Of a stretch of DNA of 64,000 nt, positions 32,089 to 40,343 are shown piece after piece (the stretch's first letter is position 1; each line of letters starts with the position of its first letter). This DNA comes from Aquincola agrisoli (GTDB taxonomy: Bacteria > Pseudomonadota > Gammaproteobacteria > Burkholderiales > Burkholderiaceae_C): NCBI RefSeq assembly GCF_036621135.1, contig NZ_JAZIBG010000028.1, positions 620,001 to 684,000 of the forward strand, read 5' to 3'. A program made the position numbers and the translations under genes. The notes under the pieces were generated by a model. It saw nothing but the letters and a program-made list of their open reading frames with translations. It was not told the DNA's origin and did no database searches.

Positions 32089-32247
32089 GGCAAGCTCCTT
32101 GGCGTGCACGGACAGCGCAGCTTCCATGCCATCGCCGCCGAGGCCCCGATCCGTCACGCCGCACCCCGAATGCGACAAGATGTGACACCCCGAGCCGGCA
32201 GGCCGCCGACGCTTTGTGCCACCCGGCGCCGCAAGCGACGCGTTTTG

Positions 32248-33942
32248 TCACACGGCGGGTTGGTAGCCGCGGGGCACGGCGCCGAGCAGCCGCCGGGTGT
32301 AGTCGTGCTGGGGGGCCGCCAGGATCTGCTGCGCGCTGGCCTGCTCGACCACCTCGCCGTCCTTCATCACCAGCACCTCGTCGCTGATGAAGCGCACCAC
32401 CGCGAGGTCGTGGCTGATGAAGACGTAGGCCAGGCCGAATTCGTCCTGCAGGTCCTTCAGCAGGTTGAGCACCTGCGCCTGGACCGAGACGTCGAGCGCA
32501 CTCACCGCCTCGTCGAGCACCAGCACCTCGGGCTGCAGCGTCAGGCAGCGCGCGATGGCGATGCGCTGGCGCTGGCCGCCGCTGAACTCGTGCGGGTACT
32601 TGCCGAAGGCGCCCCCGTCGAGCCCCACCTTGTCCAACAGCAAGCGCGCGCGGTGCTCCCGCTCGGTGGTGTCGGCGCCGATGCCGTGGATGGCCATCGG
32701 CTCGATGAGCGCCTGCCCGATCGTGAAGCGCGGGTTCAGCGACGCGTACGGGTTCTGGAACACGATCTGGATGCGCCGACGCATCGCCTGGCGCTCCCGG
32801 TCGGTCAGCGTGAGCAGGTTCCGGCCGTCGAAGATCACCTCGCCGCCGGTCGGCTCGTGCAGCCGCAGCAGCGTCAGGCCCATCGTCGTCTTGCCGGAGC
32901 CCGACTCGCCGACCACGCCCAGCGTATGACCGCGGCGCAACTGGAAGCTGACGCCGCGCACGGCGGGGAACTCCCGCTTGCGGAAGAGCCCGTGGGGCAG
33001 GAAGAAGCTCTTGGCGAGCGAGCGCACTTCCAGCACCACCGGCGCAGCGGCGTCCTTGGGCGGGGGCTGCACGGCCGGCTGCGTCGGCTGGCCCGCGATG
33101 TAGTCGTCGATCACCGCGAGCCGCGCAGGATGCCGGTCCAGGCTCGGGCGGCAGGCCAGCAGCGCCTGCGTGTAGGCGTCCTGCGGTGCGCTGAAGATCT
33201 GCGCCACGGGCCCCTGCTCGCGGATCACGCCGTGGCGCATCACCACCACCTGGTCGGCGATCTCCCCGACCACGCCCAGGTCGTGGCTGATGAAGAGCAC
33301 GCTCATGCGGTGCTTGTCCTTCAGCCGCGCCAGCAGCTCGAGGATCTGCCGCTGGATGGTCACGTCGAGCGCCGTGGTGGGCTCGTCGGCGATCAGCAGC
33401 CGGGGCTCGCAGGCCAGGGCCATCGCGATCATCACGCGCTGCTGCTGCCCGCCCGACAGCTCGTGCGGATACGCACCCAGCCGGCGCCGCGGCTCGGGCA
33501 TGCCGACCTCGGCCAGCAAGGCCTCGGCACGCGCCAGCGCCGCCCGCCGGCCCAGACCCAGGTGCCGGACCAGCGGCTCGCACAGCTGCTGGCCGACCGT
33601 GAACACCGGGTTCAGCGAGCTCATCGGATCCTGGAACACGCAGGCGATCTCGCGGCCGCGCAGGGCGAGCAGCGCCGCCGGGCCGGCCTGCAGCAGGTCA
33701 CGCCCGCGGTAGCCGATGCGGCCGCGGCGCTCGGCGTTGTCCGGCAGCAGGTTCAGGATGGACATCGCCGTCACGCTCTTGCCGGAGCCCGACTCGCCGA
33801 CCAGCGCGACCGTGGTGTTCTCCGGCACGTCGAAGCTGACGCCGACCGCGCCGCGGCCCACCGCCTCGGTGCGCTGCATCACCCCGCCGGCCTTGCCCAT
33901 GCGGAAGGCCACGTGCAGGTCCTGGATGCTCAACAGGGTCAT
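32248..33942 (-). CDS. Dual-domain oligopeptide-type ABC transporter ATPase (YejF-like)
   Basis: Cytoplasmic ATPase of 564 aa with two complete nucleotide-binding domains fused, as in YejF or fused DppDF/GsiA. Domain 1 (about 1-270) has GESGSGKSVT, LSGGQQQRVMIAMAL and LLIADEPTTALDV. Domain 2 (about 300-560) has GESGSGKTTM, FSGGQRQRIAIARCL and VLVLDEAVSALDV. Each domain carries its own switch histidine (SVLFISHDLG, YVFISHDLA). Note DEAVSALD instead of DEPTSALD in domain 2, which is usual for this subgroup. A linker rich in Pro/Gln joins the halves. Start at ATG 33942, two bases after the permease stop. It powers uptake through the two permeases encoded upstream. Confidence 0.93.
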   Translation of the reverse strand: MTLLSIQDLHVAFRMGKAGGVMQRTEAVGRGAVGVSFDVPENTTVALVGESGSGKSVTAMSILNLLPDNAERRGRIGYRGRDLLQAGPAALLALRGREIACVFQDPMSSLNPVFTVGQQLCEPLVRHLGLGRRAALARAEALLAEVGMPEPRRRLGAYPHELSGGQQQRVMIAMALACEPRLLIADEPTTALDVTIQRQILELLARLKDKHRMSVLFISHDLGVVGEIADQVVVMRHGVIREQGPVAQIFSAPQDAYTQALLACRPSLDRHPARLAVIDDYIAGQPTQPAVQPPPKDAAAPVVLEVRSLAKSFFLPHGLFRKREFPAVRGVSFQLRRGHTLGVVGESGSGKTTMGLTLLRLHEPTGGEVIFDGRNLLTLTDRERQAMRRRIQIVFQNPYASLNPRFTIGQALIEPMAIHGIGADTTEREHRARLLLDKVGLDGGAFGKYPHEFSGGQRQRIAIARCLTLQPEVLVLDEAVSALDVSVQAQVLNLLKDLQDEFGLAYVFISHDLAVVRFISDEVLVMKDGEVVEQASAQQILAAPQHDYTRRLLGAVPRGYQPAV

Positions 33943-33944
33943 GT

Positions 33945-34997
33945 TCACTCCAGCCCGCGCAGCTTGGGGTCGAGCGCATCGCGCAGCGCATCGGCCATCA
34001 ACGAGAAGGCGGTGACGAACACCGCCATGAACAGCGTGGCGGCGGCCAGCTGCCACCAGTGGCCGAGGATCAGCTCGCTCTGCGCCTCGGCGAGCATCGT
34101 GCCCCAGCTCACCTGGTCGACCGGCACGCCCAGGCCCAGGTAGCTCAGGATCACCTCGGCCTTGATGAAGCCCACCACCAGCAGCGACATGCGCACGAGG
34201 ATCACATGGCTGACGTTGGGCAGGATGTGGCGGAACATGCGCGACGCCGCCGAGGCGCCGATGGCCTCGGCCGCGCGCACGTACTCTCGGCTGCCATGCT
34301 TGATGAACTCGGCGCGCACCTGGCGGTAGATGCCCGTCCAGCCCGTCAGCCCGAGGATCAGCACCACCGTGCCGATGCCGCGGCCGAAGACCGCCGCGAA
34401 CGCGAAGATCAGCAGGATGTCGGGGATCGAGGTGAAGACGTTGTAGATCCACTCGATGAAATCGCCCAGCCGGCGGCCGAAGAAGCCCGCCAGCGCGCCG
34501 AGCAGCGTGCCCACCAGCGCGGCCAGCGCGGCGGCGAGCACGCCGACGAAGACGGAGATCTGCGTGCCCTTGACGGCCTTGGCCAGCACGTCGCGTCCGA
34601 GCCGGTCGCCACCCAGCGGCAGGGTCTCCGCCTTGTGCACCTCCTCGGTCGCGAACTGCCGGGCGCGTTCGTCCCACTCCTTGTAGCGCGGCGCCAGCGG
34701 ATCGACCGCCGAGAGATCGACGTTGGGCCCCGGGGGCACCTCGATCGCGGCCTGCTCCTGGGCGTCCGCCGGCCCGAGCAGGGTCGGCGGCGCGTTGGGC
34801 ACGCCGATCTCGCGCTGCCAGCCGGAAGCGAGCCAGCCCAGGCCGGCCAGCGTGATCAGCACCAGGAAGGCCAGCACGACGATCGACGACGCCATGCCGA
34901 TGCGGTCGCGCCGGAAGCGCCGCCACGCGGCATGCCAGACGCCTTCGGAACGTTCGGCCGCGGCCACCGCCGGCGAGGTCGGCAGGACCGCGCTCAT
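33945..34997 (-). CDS. Oligopeptide-type ABC permease, second subunit
   Basis: Inner-membrane permease of 350 aa (DppC/OppC/YejE class). One helix near residues 33-55 (IGMASSIVVLAFLVLITLAGL) is followed by a large periplasmic loop (to about 135) with APRYKEWDERARQFATEEV and LGGDRLGRDVLAKAV. Then come five helices and the EAA loop REYVRAAEAIGASAASRMFRHILPN, which contacts the ATPase. The C-terminus ends ALRDALDPKLRGLE. The start ATG 34997 overlaps the end of the other permease gene by four bases, so the core is a tightly coupled three-gene operon. Confidence 0.92.
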   Translation of the reverse strand: MSAVLPTSPAVAAAERSEGVWHAAWRRFRRDRIGMASSIVVLAFLVLITLAGLGWLASGWQREIGVPNAPPTLLGPADAQEQAAIEVPPGPNVDLSAVDPLAPRYKEWDERARQFATEEVHKAETLPLGGDRLGRDVLAKAVKGTQISVFVGVLAAALAALVGTLLGALAGFFGRRLGDFIEWIYNVFTSIPDILLIFAFAAVFGRGIGTVVLILGLTGWTGIYRQVRAEFIKHGSREYVRAAEAIGASAASRMFRHILPNVSHVILVRMSLLVVGFIKAEVILSYLGLGVPVDQVSWGTMLAEAQSELILGHWWQLAAATLFMAVFVTAFSLMADALRDALDPKLRGLE

Positions 34998-35932
34998 TTC
35001 AGCACCACCCGCGGGTCGACCAGCTTGTAGAGCAGGTCCACGCCCAGGTTGATCACCATCGTCAGCACCGCCAGGTAGACCGTGACGGCCTGGATGACCG
35101 GGTAGTCGCTGCGGTTGACCGCCAGCAGCACCTCGCGGCCCAGGCCGGGGATCGAGAAGAAGACCTCGATCAGGAACGAGCCGACGAAGATGCCCGGCAG
35201 CTGCAGCCCGATGTTGGTGAGGATGGGGATCATCGCGTTGCGCAGCACGTGCTTGAACAGCACCGTGCGCTCCGGCAGCCCCTTGGCGCGCGCGGTGCGC
35301 ACGTAGTCGTGGCCCAGTTCGTCGAGGAAGAAGCTGCGGTACAGCCGCGTCTGCGGCGACAGCCCCACCGCCACCGCCAGCAGCACCGGCAGCGGGGCGT
35401 AGGTCAGCAGGTTGGTCAGCGTCGAGTCGCTCCAGCCCTGCACCGGGAACCAGCCGAGCTGGAAGCCGAAGACGTACTGGCCGACGATGATGTAGACCAG
35501 GAACGAGATCGACAGCGCCACGGTGGTGGCCACCATGATGACGCGGTCGGTCAGCGAGCCGCGGCGGTAGGCCACCCACATCGCGATGGGCAGCGCGAGC
35601 AGCACGTCGAGCACCAGGATCGGCACCATCACCGTCAGCGTGGCCGGCAGCCGCGTCGCGAAGAGATGGCTCACCGCCTCGTTGGTCGCCCAGCTCTTGC
35701 CCCAGTCGAAGGTGGCGATGCTCTTCAGGAAGATCCAGAACTGCACGTACCAGGGCTCGTTGAGCCCGAGCTGCTCGCGGATCGCGTCGACCTGCTCGGC
35801 GGTCGCGTTGAGCCCGCCGAGGATCTCGGCCGGGTCGCCGCCGAAGAACTTGAACAGCAGGAACACCAGCAGCACGACGCCCGCGAGGGTCGGGACCATC
35901 TGCCACAGGCGGCGCACGAGGTAGGCCGTCAT
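34994..35932 (-). CDS. Oligopeptide-type ABC permease, first subunit
   Basis: Inner-membrane permease of 312 aa (DppB/OppB/YejB class). The start MTAYLVRRLWQMVPTLAGVV is the characteristic first helix. DPAEILGGLNATAEQVDAIREQLGLNEPWYVQFW is the periplasmic segment, and GHDYVRTARAKGLPERTVLFKHVLRNAMIP is the EAA loop. It ends in LVDPRVVLK. First gene of the operon. No binding protein gene is attached; three candidate receptors are encoded in tandem 2.5 kb away (38484-44037). Confidence 0.92.
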   Translation of the reverse strand: MTAYLVRRLWQMVPTLAGVVLLVFLLFKFFGGDPAEILGGLNATAEQVDAIREQLGLNEPWYVQFWIFLKSIATFDWGKSWATNEAVSHLFATRLPATLTVMVPILVLDVLLALPIAMWVAYRRGSLTDRVIMVATTVALSISFLVYIIVGQYVFGFQLGWFPVQGWSDSTLTNLLTYAPLPVLLAVAVGLSPQTRLYRSFFLDELGHDYVRTARAKGLPERTVLFKHVLRNAMIPILTNIGLQLPGIFVGSFLIEVFFSIPGLGREVLLAVNRSDYPVIQAVTVYLAVLTMVINLGVDLLYKLVDPRVVLK

Positions 35933-36035
35933 CGATCACAACTCCATGCAAGCCGCACGCCGGCGGCGGCGCACGGTGCGGTGACGTCAAGGATGGCGCA
36001 GTGTAGGACCAGCTTCCGGCCCGGCGGGCGGGCGT

Positions 36036-36069
36036 AAAAAAGGGCCCGGACGAGAACTCGCCAGGGCCC
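36036..36069 (-). terminator. Rho-independent terminator of the second porin gene
   Basis: On the minus strand GGGCCC (36064-36069), an inner CGAG/CTCG pairing and GGGCCC (36042-36047) form a hairpin followed directly by six T (36036-36041). It lies about 80 bases after the porin stop. Confidence 0.85.
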
Positions 36070-36148
36070 GAAGGAGGTTGGAAAACCTCTTGTTCAACCA
36101 GTTTGTCTATGCAAGCGGCGCACCGAGGCGCCGTGCAGGGTCAAGCCA

Positions 36149-37168
36149 TCAGAACGAGTGGCGGATGCCCAGGTCGAAGCCTTGCGACTTCTCGCCGCGC
36201 AGCTGCGCCGACGTCGCGCCGTTGCCGGCCACCGAGTATGCGCCGGTGCCGTCGTTCTTGATATAGGCGTAGGTCGTGTACAGCGCGGTCCGCTTGGACA
36301 GGTTGTGCACGTAGCCGATGGCGAACTTGTCGGCCTCGCGGTCGTCGATCGCACCGCCCTTGCCGTCCACCTTCGAGTACGACGCGCGGAACTCGCCGGC
36401 GCCGAACGGCACCGCGGTGCCGACCGTCAGCAGGCGGTCCTTCATGTTGTCGATCTCGGCGTTCTGGAACGACGCGAAGAGCTTGGCCACGCCGAAGTCG
36501 TAGGTCCCGGCCAGCACGTACAGGTCGAGGTCCTCGTTGCCGAGCACTTCCTCGTTGCGGCCGTAGGCGAAGCTCACGTCCACCGGGCCCGACTTCCAGC
36601 CGATGCGCCCGCCCATGTACTTGGCACCCGTGGTGCCTTCGCCGGCCGCGACGGCCAGCGTGCCGTACACGCCGCCCAGGGTGCTCGGCAGGAAGTACTG
36701 CACCATGTTGTCGGCGCGGCTCTTCGAGACGACGGTCGAGCCGGGGGCCGAGACGTACAGGTTGCTGATGTCGGCGATGCCGGTGGCGCCGAACGGATCC
36801 GACGATTCCAGCGCGAGCTGGGTCGGGGTCTTGTCGCGGCCCAGGCGCACTTCACCGAAGTTGCCCATCAGGCTGACGGTGGAGCGGCGGCCCCAGAACT
36901 TGCTGCTGTCCGCCGTGCCCGAATCGGGGTTGATCGCGGACTCGAGCCAGAAGCCGGCCTTCAGGCCGCCGCCGAGGTCCTCGACGCCGCGCACGCCGAA
37001 GCGGCTGCTGGAGTTGCCGTTGTTGGCCAGTTGCCATTGCTTGACGTCGCCGTTCTTCACGTAGCGGCCGGCCACGTCGACGACGCCGAACAGCGTGACC
37101 GACGACTGGGCGGAGGCGGCGCCGGCGAAGGCACCGAGGGCGGCAAGAGCGAACAGGGTCTTTTTCAT
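36149..37168 (-). CDS. General outer-membrane porin (Burkholderiales type), second copy
   Basis: Beta-barrel porin of 339 aa. The signal peptide is MKKTLFALAALGAFAGAASA, and the mature protein starts QSSVTLFGVVDVAGRYV, the canonical family start. SSSRFGVRGVEDLGGGLKAGFWLE, RRSTVSLMGNFGEVRLGRDKTP and the strand VHNLSKRTALYTTYAY are all typical. The end FDLGIRHSF carries the terminal Phe. It is closer to the common Comamonadaceae/Burkholderiaceae porin type than the copy at 29696. About 80 bases upstream lies an AGGGTTAAC element that recurs before the LysR gene; the LysR product encoded next door may regulate it. Confidence 0.95.
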   Translation of the reverse strand: MKKTLFALAALGAFAGAASAQSSVTLFGVVDVAGRYVKNGDVKQWQLANNGNSSSRFGVRGVEDLGGGLKAGFWLESAINPDSGTADSSKFWGRRSTVSLMGNFGEVRLGRDKTPTQLALESSDPFGATGIADISNLYVSAPGSTVVSKSRADNMVQYFLPSTLGGVYGTLAVAAGEGTTGAKYMGGRIGWKSGPVDVSFAYGRNEEVLGNEDLDLYVLAGTYDFGVAKLFASFQNAEIDNMKDRLLTVGTAVPFGAGEFRASYSKVDGKGGAIDDREADKFAIGYVHNLSKRTALYTTYAYIKNDGTGAYSVAGNGATSAQLRGEKSQGFDLGIRHSF

Positions 37169-37245
37169 TTGCGAACTTCTCCGTGGGTTAGAGGACGGCC
37201 GGGCAGCGGGCGAATCCCGTCAAGCCGCGCTCGAACTGAACCGTC

Positions 37246-37254
37246 AGGGTTAAC
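37246..37254. promoter_or_regulatory. AGGGTTAAC element upstream of the porin
   Basis: The 9-mer AGGGTTAAC lies 78 bases upstream of the porin start. The same 9-mer occurs at 38369-38377, upstream of the LysR gene. Shared placement near both genes suggests an operator, but two copies prove little. Confidence 0.3.
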
Positions 37255-37334
37255 GATAGGGAGGAACCGCAGGCAGGACGAGCCGGTGTGCACACAACAC
37301 AGCATTGACGGCATCGCAACAATCGATGTGCTAG

Positions 37335-37361
37335 GAATTGGTTGATTCCATCAACCAATTC
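37335..37361. promoter_or_regulatory. 11-bp perfect inverted repeat downstream of the LysR gene
   Basis: GAATTGGTTGA (37335-37345), TTCCA, TCAACCAATTC (37351-37361). It is strikingly AT-rich against the surrounding sequence. It starts ten bases after the LysR stop on the minus strand and lies about 170 bases before the porin start. It could be the LysR terminator stem (no T-run follows) or a regulator site for the porin. Confidence 0.45.
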
Positions 37362-37370
37362 ACACGATTG

Positions 37371-38342
37371 TCATGCGGCCGTCATCTCCGTGTCATCTCT
37401 GGCCTCGGCCATCGCCTGCAGCCAGGGGTCGTGCGCCTGGCCGCCGAACTTCTCGACGAGGAAATCGATGAACAGCCGCGACCTCGCCGTCTGGTGCTTG
37501 CGGCTGGGCATGCCGGCATGCAGCTCGTAGGCGCCCAGCCGCCAGTCGCCCAGCACGCGCTCGAGTTGCCCGCGCTGCACCGCCTGCCCGGCCACGAAGG
37601 ACAGCGTGTTGACGATGCCCATGCCCGCCATCGCCGCCTCGTACAGGGTCTCGTGGTGCATCGTGTCGATGGCGCCGCCGCGCCGGCCGCGCACGACGAT
37701 GCTGTCCCGCCCCGCGTCGTCCGCCGGCTCGAAGCGCCAGGGGCGCAATCCCGGGGTGACGCTGGACACCAGCAGCTCGTGCTGCGCCAGCTCCGACGGA
37801 TGCCGCGGCCGGCCGCGCTGGTCGAGGTAGGACGGTGCGGCGCACAGCAGCAGCTCCGACCGCGCCAGCCGGCGCGCGACGAATTCGCCGTCGAGCGAAT
37901 CCTCGGGCGCCACGAGCAGCGTGACGTCGGCGTTGTCGTCGAGCACGTCGGGCGCCTGGGTCGGCTCGATGTGCAGCGCCACGCGGGGATGCCGCTCGCG
38001 GAACTCCGGCAGCAGCCGCACCAGCTGGTGGGACAGCAGCGTCGGCGGTGCGGCGATCCGCAGCACGCCGGCCTCGTCGCTGGCGTCGCTGCGCGTGCGC
38101 TGCTCCGCATCCTCGACCGCCGCGAGGATCCTGCGGACGCGGTCGAGGTAGGCGGCCCCGACGTCGGTGACCGACAGCCGGCGCGTGGTGCGGTGCAGGA
38201 GCCGGGCCTGCAGATGCGCTTCGAGCTGCGCCACGGTGCGGGTGATGACGGCGGGCGTCATCTTGAGGGCCCGCGCCGCGTTGGCGAAGCTGCCTTCGTC
38301 CACCACGTTGACGAAGACCCGCATGGCTCTGAGCATGTCCAT
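37371..38342 (-). CDS. LysR-family transcriptional regulator
   Basis: Regulator of 323 aa. The winged helix-turn-helix is at residues 1-60 (MRVFVNVVDEGSFANAARAL, TPAVITRTVAQLEAHLQARLLHRTTRRLSVTDVG). The co-inducer-binding domain follows from about residue 92. The Arg-rich RLLHRTTRRL and the effector-domain layout are those of the CrgA/DsdC-like subgroup common in Burkholderiales. It is divergent from the first of three peptide-type binding protein genes with 141 bases between starts, so control of that operon is the natural guess. The effector is unknown. Confidence 0.93.
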   Translation of the reverse strand: MDMLRAMRVFVNVVDEGSFANAARALKMTPAVITRTVAQLEAHLQARLLHRTTRRLSVTDVGAAYLDRVRRILAAVEDAEQRTRSDASDEAGVLRIAAPPTLLSHQLVRLLPEFRERHPRVALHIEPTQAPDVLDDNADVTLLVAPEDSLDGEFVARRLARSELLLCAAPSYLDQRGRPRHPSELAQHELLVSSVTPGLRPWRFEPADDAGRDSIVVRGRRGGAIDTMHHETLYEAAMAGMGIVNTLSFVAGQAVQRGQLERVLGDWRLGAYELHAGMPSRKHQTARSRLFIDFLVEKFGGQAHDPWLQAMAEARDDTEMTAA

Positions 38343-38368
38343 GAAAGACGTGGTGCCACGGGAATACT

Positions 38369-38377
38369 AGGGTTAAC
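38369..38377. promoter_or_regulatory. AGGGTTAAC element in the LysR/binding-protein divergent region
   Basis: AGGGTTAAC, continuing to the palindrome GGTTAACC (38371-38378). A related CTGTTAACG lies at 38415-38423. Placement between divergent genes is where a LysR regulator would bind. Confidence 0.35.
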
Positions 38378-38471
38378 CAGTGTAGGCAGCAGAAAGCACG
38401 CCTTCATGAAGCGCCTGTTAACGCTGCATTGCGCCAAGGCGAATGCCGGCCGAGGAACACTCGGCCGTCGC

Positions 38472-38477
38472 TAGACT
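38472..38477 (+). promoter_or_regulatory. -10 box (TAGACT), predicted leaderless start
   Basis: TAGACT ends six bases before the A of ATG 38484, the same geometry as pyrF and the AmpG-like gene. Confidence 0.5.
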
Positions 38478-38483
38478 CGGCCG

Positions 38484-40343
38484 ATGAACTCCCCAGCCGC
38501 TGCGATGGCCTTCTGGCGCTGTACCTTGCTCGTGGTGTCGGCGGCCGCGTTCATGCCGGCCGCGATGGCCGCCCCGGCGGGGACGGCGGTGGCGCCGGCT
38601 GCCGCCACGGGCCCGAAGGTGCTGCGTTACGCGTTCCGCGTGGCCGAGACGGGCTTCGATCCCGCGCAGGTGATCGACCTCTACTCGCGCATCGTGCTGG
38701 CATCGGTGTTCGAGGCGCCGCTGGAGTTCGAATTCCTCGCCCAGCCGGCGCGGCTGCGGCCCAGCACGGCTGCGTCCATGCCCGAGGCCAGCGCCGACCA
38801 CCGCACCTTCACCGTCCGCATCCGCCCCGGCATCCACTTCGCCGACGACCCGGCGTTCGGGGGCCGGCCGCGCGAGCTGACCGCCGAGGACTATGTCTAC
38901 TCGATCAAGCGCCATTACGACCCGCGCTGGAAGAGCCCGCAGCTCTACGTGCTGGAGAACGCGAAGATCCTGGGCCTGGCGGCGCTGCGCACGCAGGCGC
39001 TCGAGGGCAAGCAGCCCTTCGACTACGACCGCGAGGTCGAAGGCCTGCGGACCCTCGATCGCTACACCTTCCAGATCCGCCTGGCCGACCCGGCGCCCCG
39101 CTTCCTCTACAACCTCGCCGACGCCTCGTTCACCGGCGCCGTCGCGCGCGAGGTGGTGGAACGCTACGGCGACGCGATCATGGAGCACCCGGTGGGCACC
39201 GGGCCCTACCGCCTCGTGCGCTGGCAGCGCAGCGCACGCATGGTGCTCGAGCGCAACGAGGCTTACCGCGACCGGCGCTACGACGAGCAGCCGCCCGAAG
39301 GCGACGCGCGCCTGGCCGCCATCGCCGCGCAGCTGCGCGGCCGGCGGCTGCCGATGATCGACCGCATCGAGCTGTCGATCATCGAGGAGAACCAGCCGCG
39401 CTGGCTGTCCTTCCTGGACGGCGGCATGGACCTGCTGGAGGAGCTGCCCGCCGAGTACGCGCCGCTCGCGATCCCGAACAACCAGCTCGCGCCGCACCTG
39501 CACCGGCGCGGCATCACGATGCACCGCTACCCGCGTGCGGACGCCGCGCTCTCGTACTTCAACATGGAGCACCCGCTGGTTGGCGGCCACGCGCCCGCGC
39601 AGGTGGCGCTGCGGCGGGCGATCTCGCTGGCGGTCGACGTGCCCACCGAGATCCGCGTGGCGCGCGGCGGGCAGGCCGTGCCGGCGCAGGGGCCGATCGC
39701 CCCGCTGACCTGGGGCCACGACCCGGCCTACAAGAGCGAGATGGGCGACCACGACCGGGCCCGCGCCAAGGCCCTGCTCGACCTCTACGGCTACCGCGAC
39801 GTCGATGGCGACGGCTGGCGCGAGCAGCCCGACGGCCGCCCGATGGCGATCGACTACGCCAGCCAGCCCGACCAGCAGAGCCGCCAGCTGGCCGAGCTGT
39901 GGCAGAAGAACATGCGCGCCGTCGGCATCCGGGTGAACTTCCGCACCGCCAAGTGGCCCGAGAACCTCAAGGCCGCGCGCGCCGGCCAGCTGACGATGTG
40001 GGGCGTGGGCTGGGGGGCCACCCAGCCGGACGGCGACACCTTCCTGGCGCTGGGCTACGGCGGCAACAAGGGCTCGGCCAACCTCGCGCGCTTCGACCTG
40101 CCGGCATTCAACGCGCTGTACGAGCTGCAGCGCACGCTGCCCGACGGCCCCGAGCGCGCGGCCGCAATGGGCCAGGCGCGCGACCTGCTGGTAGCGTACA
40201 TGCCGTACAAGATCCACCTGCACCGCATCTTCACCGACCTCGCGCAACCATGGCTGATCGGCTACCACCGCAACATCTTCGTCCGCGATTTCTGGAAGTA
40301 CGTGGACGTGGACCCGGCGCTGCAGGCCGAGGCACGGCGATGA
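38484..40343 (+). CDS. Family-5 (oligopeptide-type) ABC substrate-binding protein, copy 1
   Basis: Periplasmic binding protein of 619 aa. The signal peptide ends near AMAAP (residue 30). The family start is KVLRYAFRVAETGFDPAQVIDLYSRIV, with DPAFGGRPRELTAEDYVYSIKRHYDP, HPVGTGPYRLVRWQRSARMVLERN and MIDRIELSIIEENQPRWLSFLDGG further along. The three tandem copies share these landmarks closely. Copy 1 differs by SIKRHYDP where the others have TFKRFADP. The stop overlaps the next start (ATGA). The best candidates for a transport partner are the permease and ATPase genes at 32248-35932, which lack a receptor of their own. Confidence 0.93.
   Translation: MNSPAAAMAFWRCTLLVVSAAAFMPAAMAAPAGTAVAPAAATGPKVLRYAFRVAETGFDPAQVIDLYSRIVLASVFEAPLEFEFLAQPARLRPSTAASMPEASADHRTFTVRIRPGIHFADDPAFGGRPRELTAEDYVYSIKRHYDPRWKSPQLYVLENAKILGLAALRTQALEGKQPFDYDREVEGLRTLDRYTFQIRLADPAPRFLYNLADASFTGAVAREVVERYGDAIMEHPVGTGPYRLVRWQRSARMVLERNEAYRDRRYDEQPPEGDARLAAIAAQLRGRRLPMIDRIELSIIEENQPRWLSFLDGGMDLLEELPAEYAPLAIPNNQLAPHLHRRGITMHRYPRADAALSYFNMEHPLVGGHAPAQVALRRAISLAVDVPTEIRVARGGQAVPAQGPIAPLTWGHDPAYKSEMGDHDRARAKALLDLYGYRDVDGDGWREQPDGRPMAIDYASQPDQQSRQLAELWQKNMRAVGIRVNFRTAKWPENLKAARAGQLTMWGVGWGATQPDGDTFLALGYGGNKGSANLARFDLPAFNALYELQRTLPDGPERAAAMGQARDLLVAYMPYKIHLHRIFTDLAQPWLIGYHRNIFVRDFWKYVDVDPALQAEARR

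Noticed and set aside
38429..40339. A 1251-codon open frame covering the first two binding protein genes
   Set aside because: Its first 637 codons are only the shifted frame of the first binding protein. The true second gene begins at 40340 with its own signal peptide.
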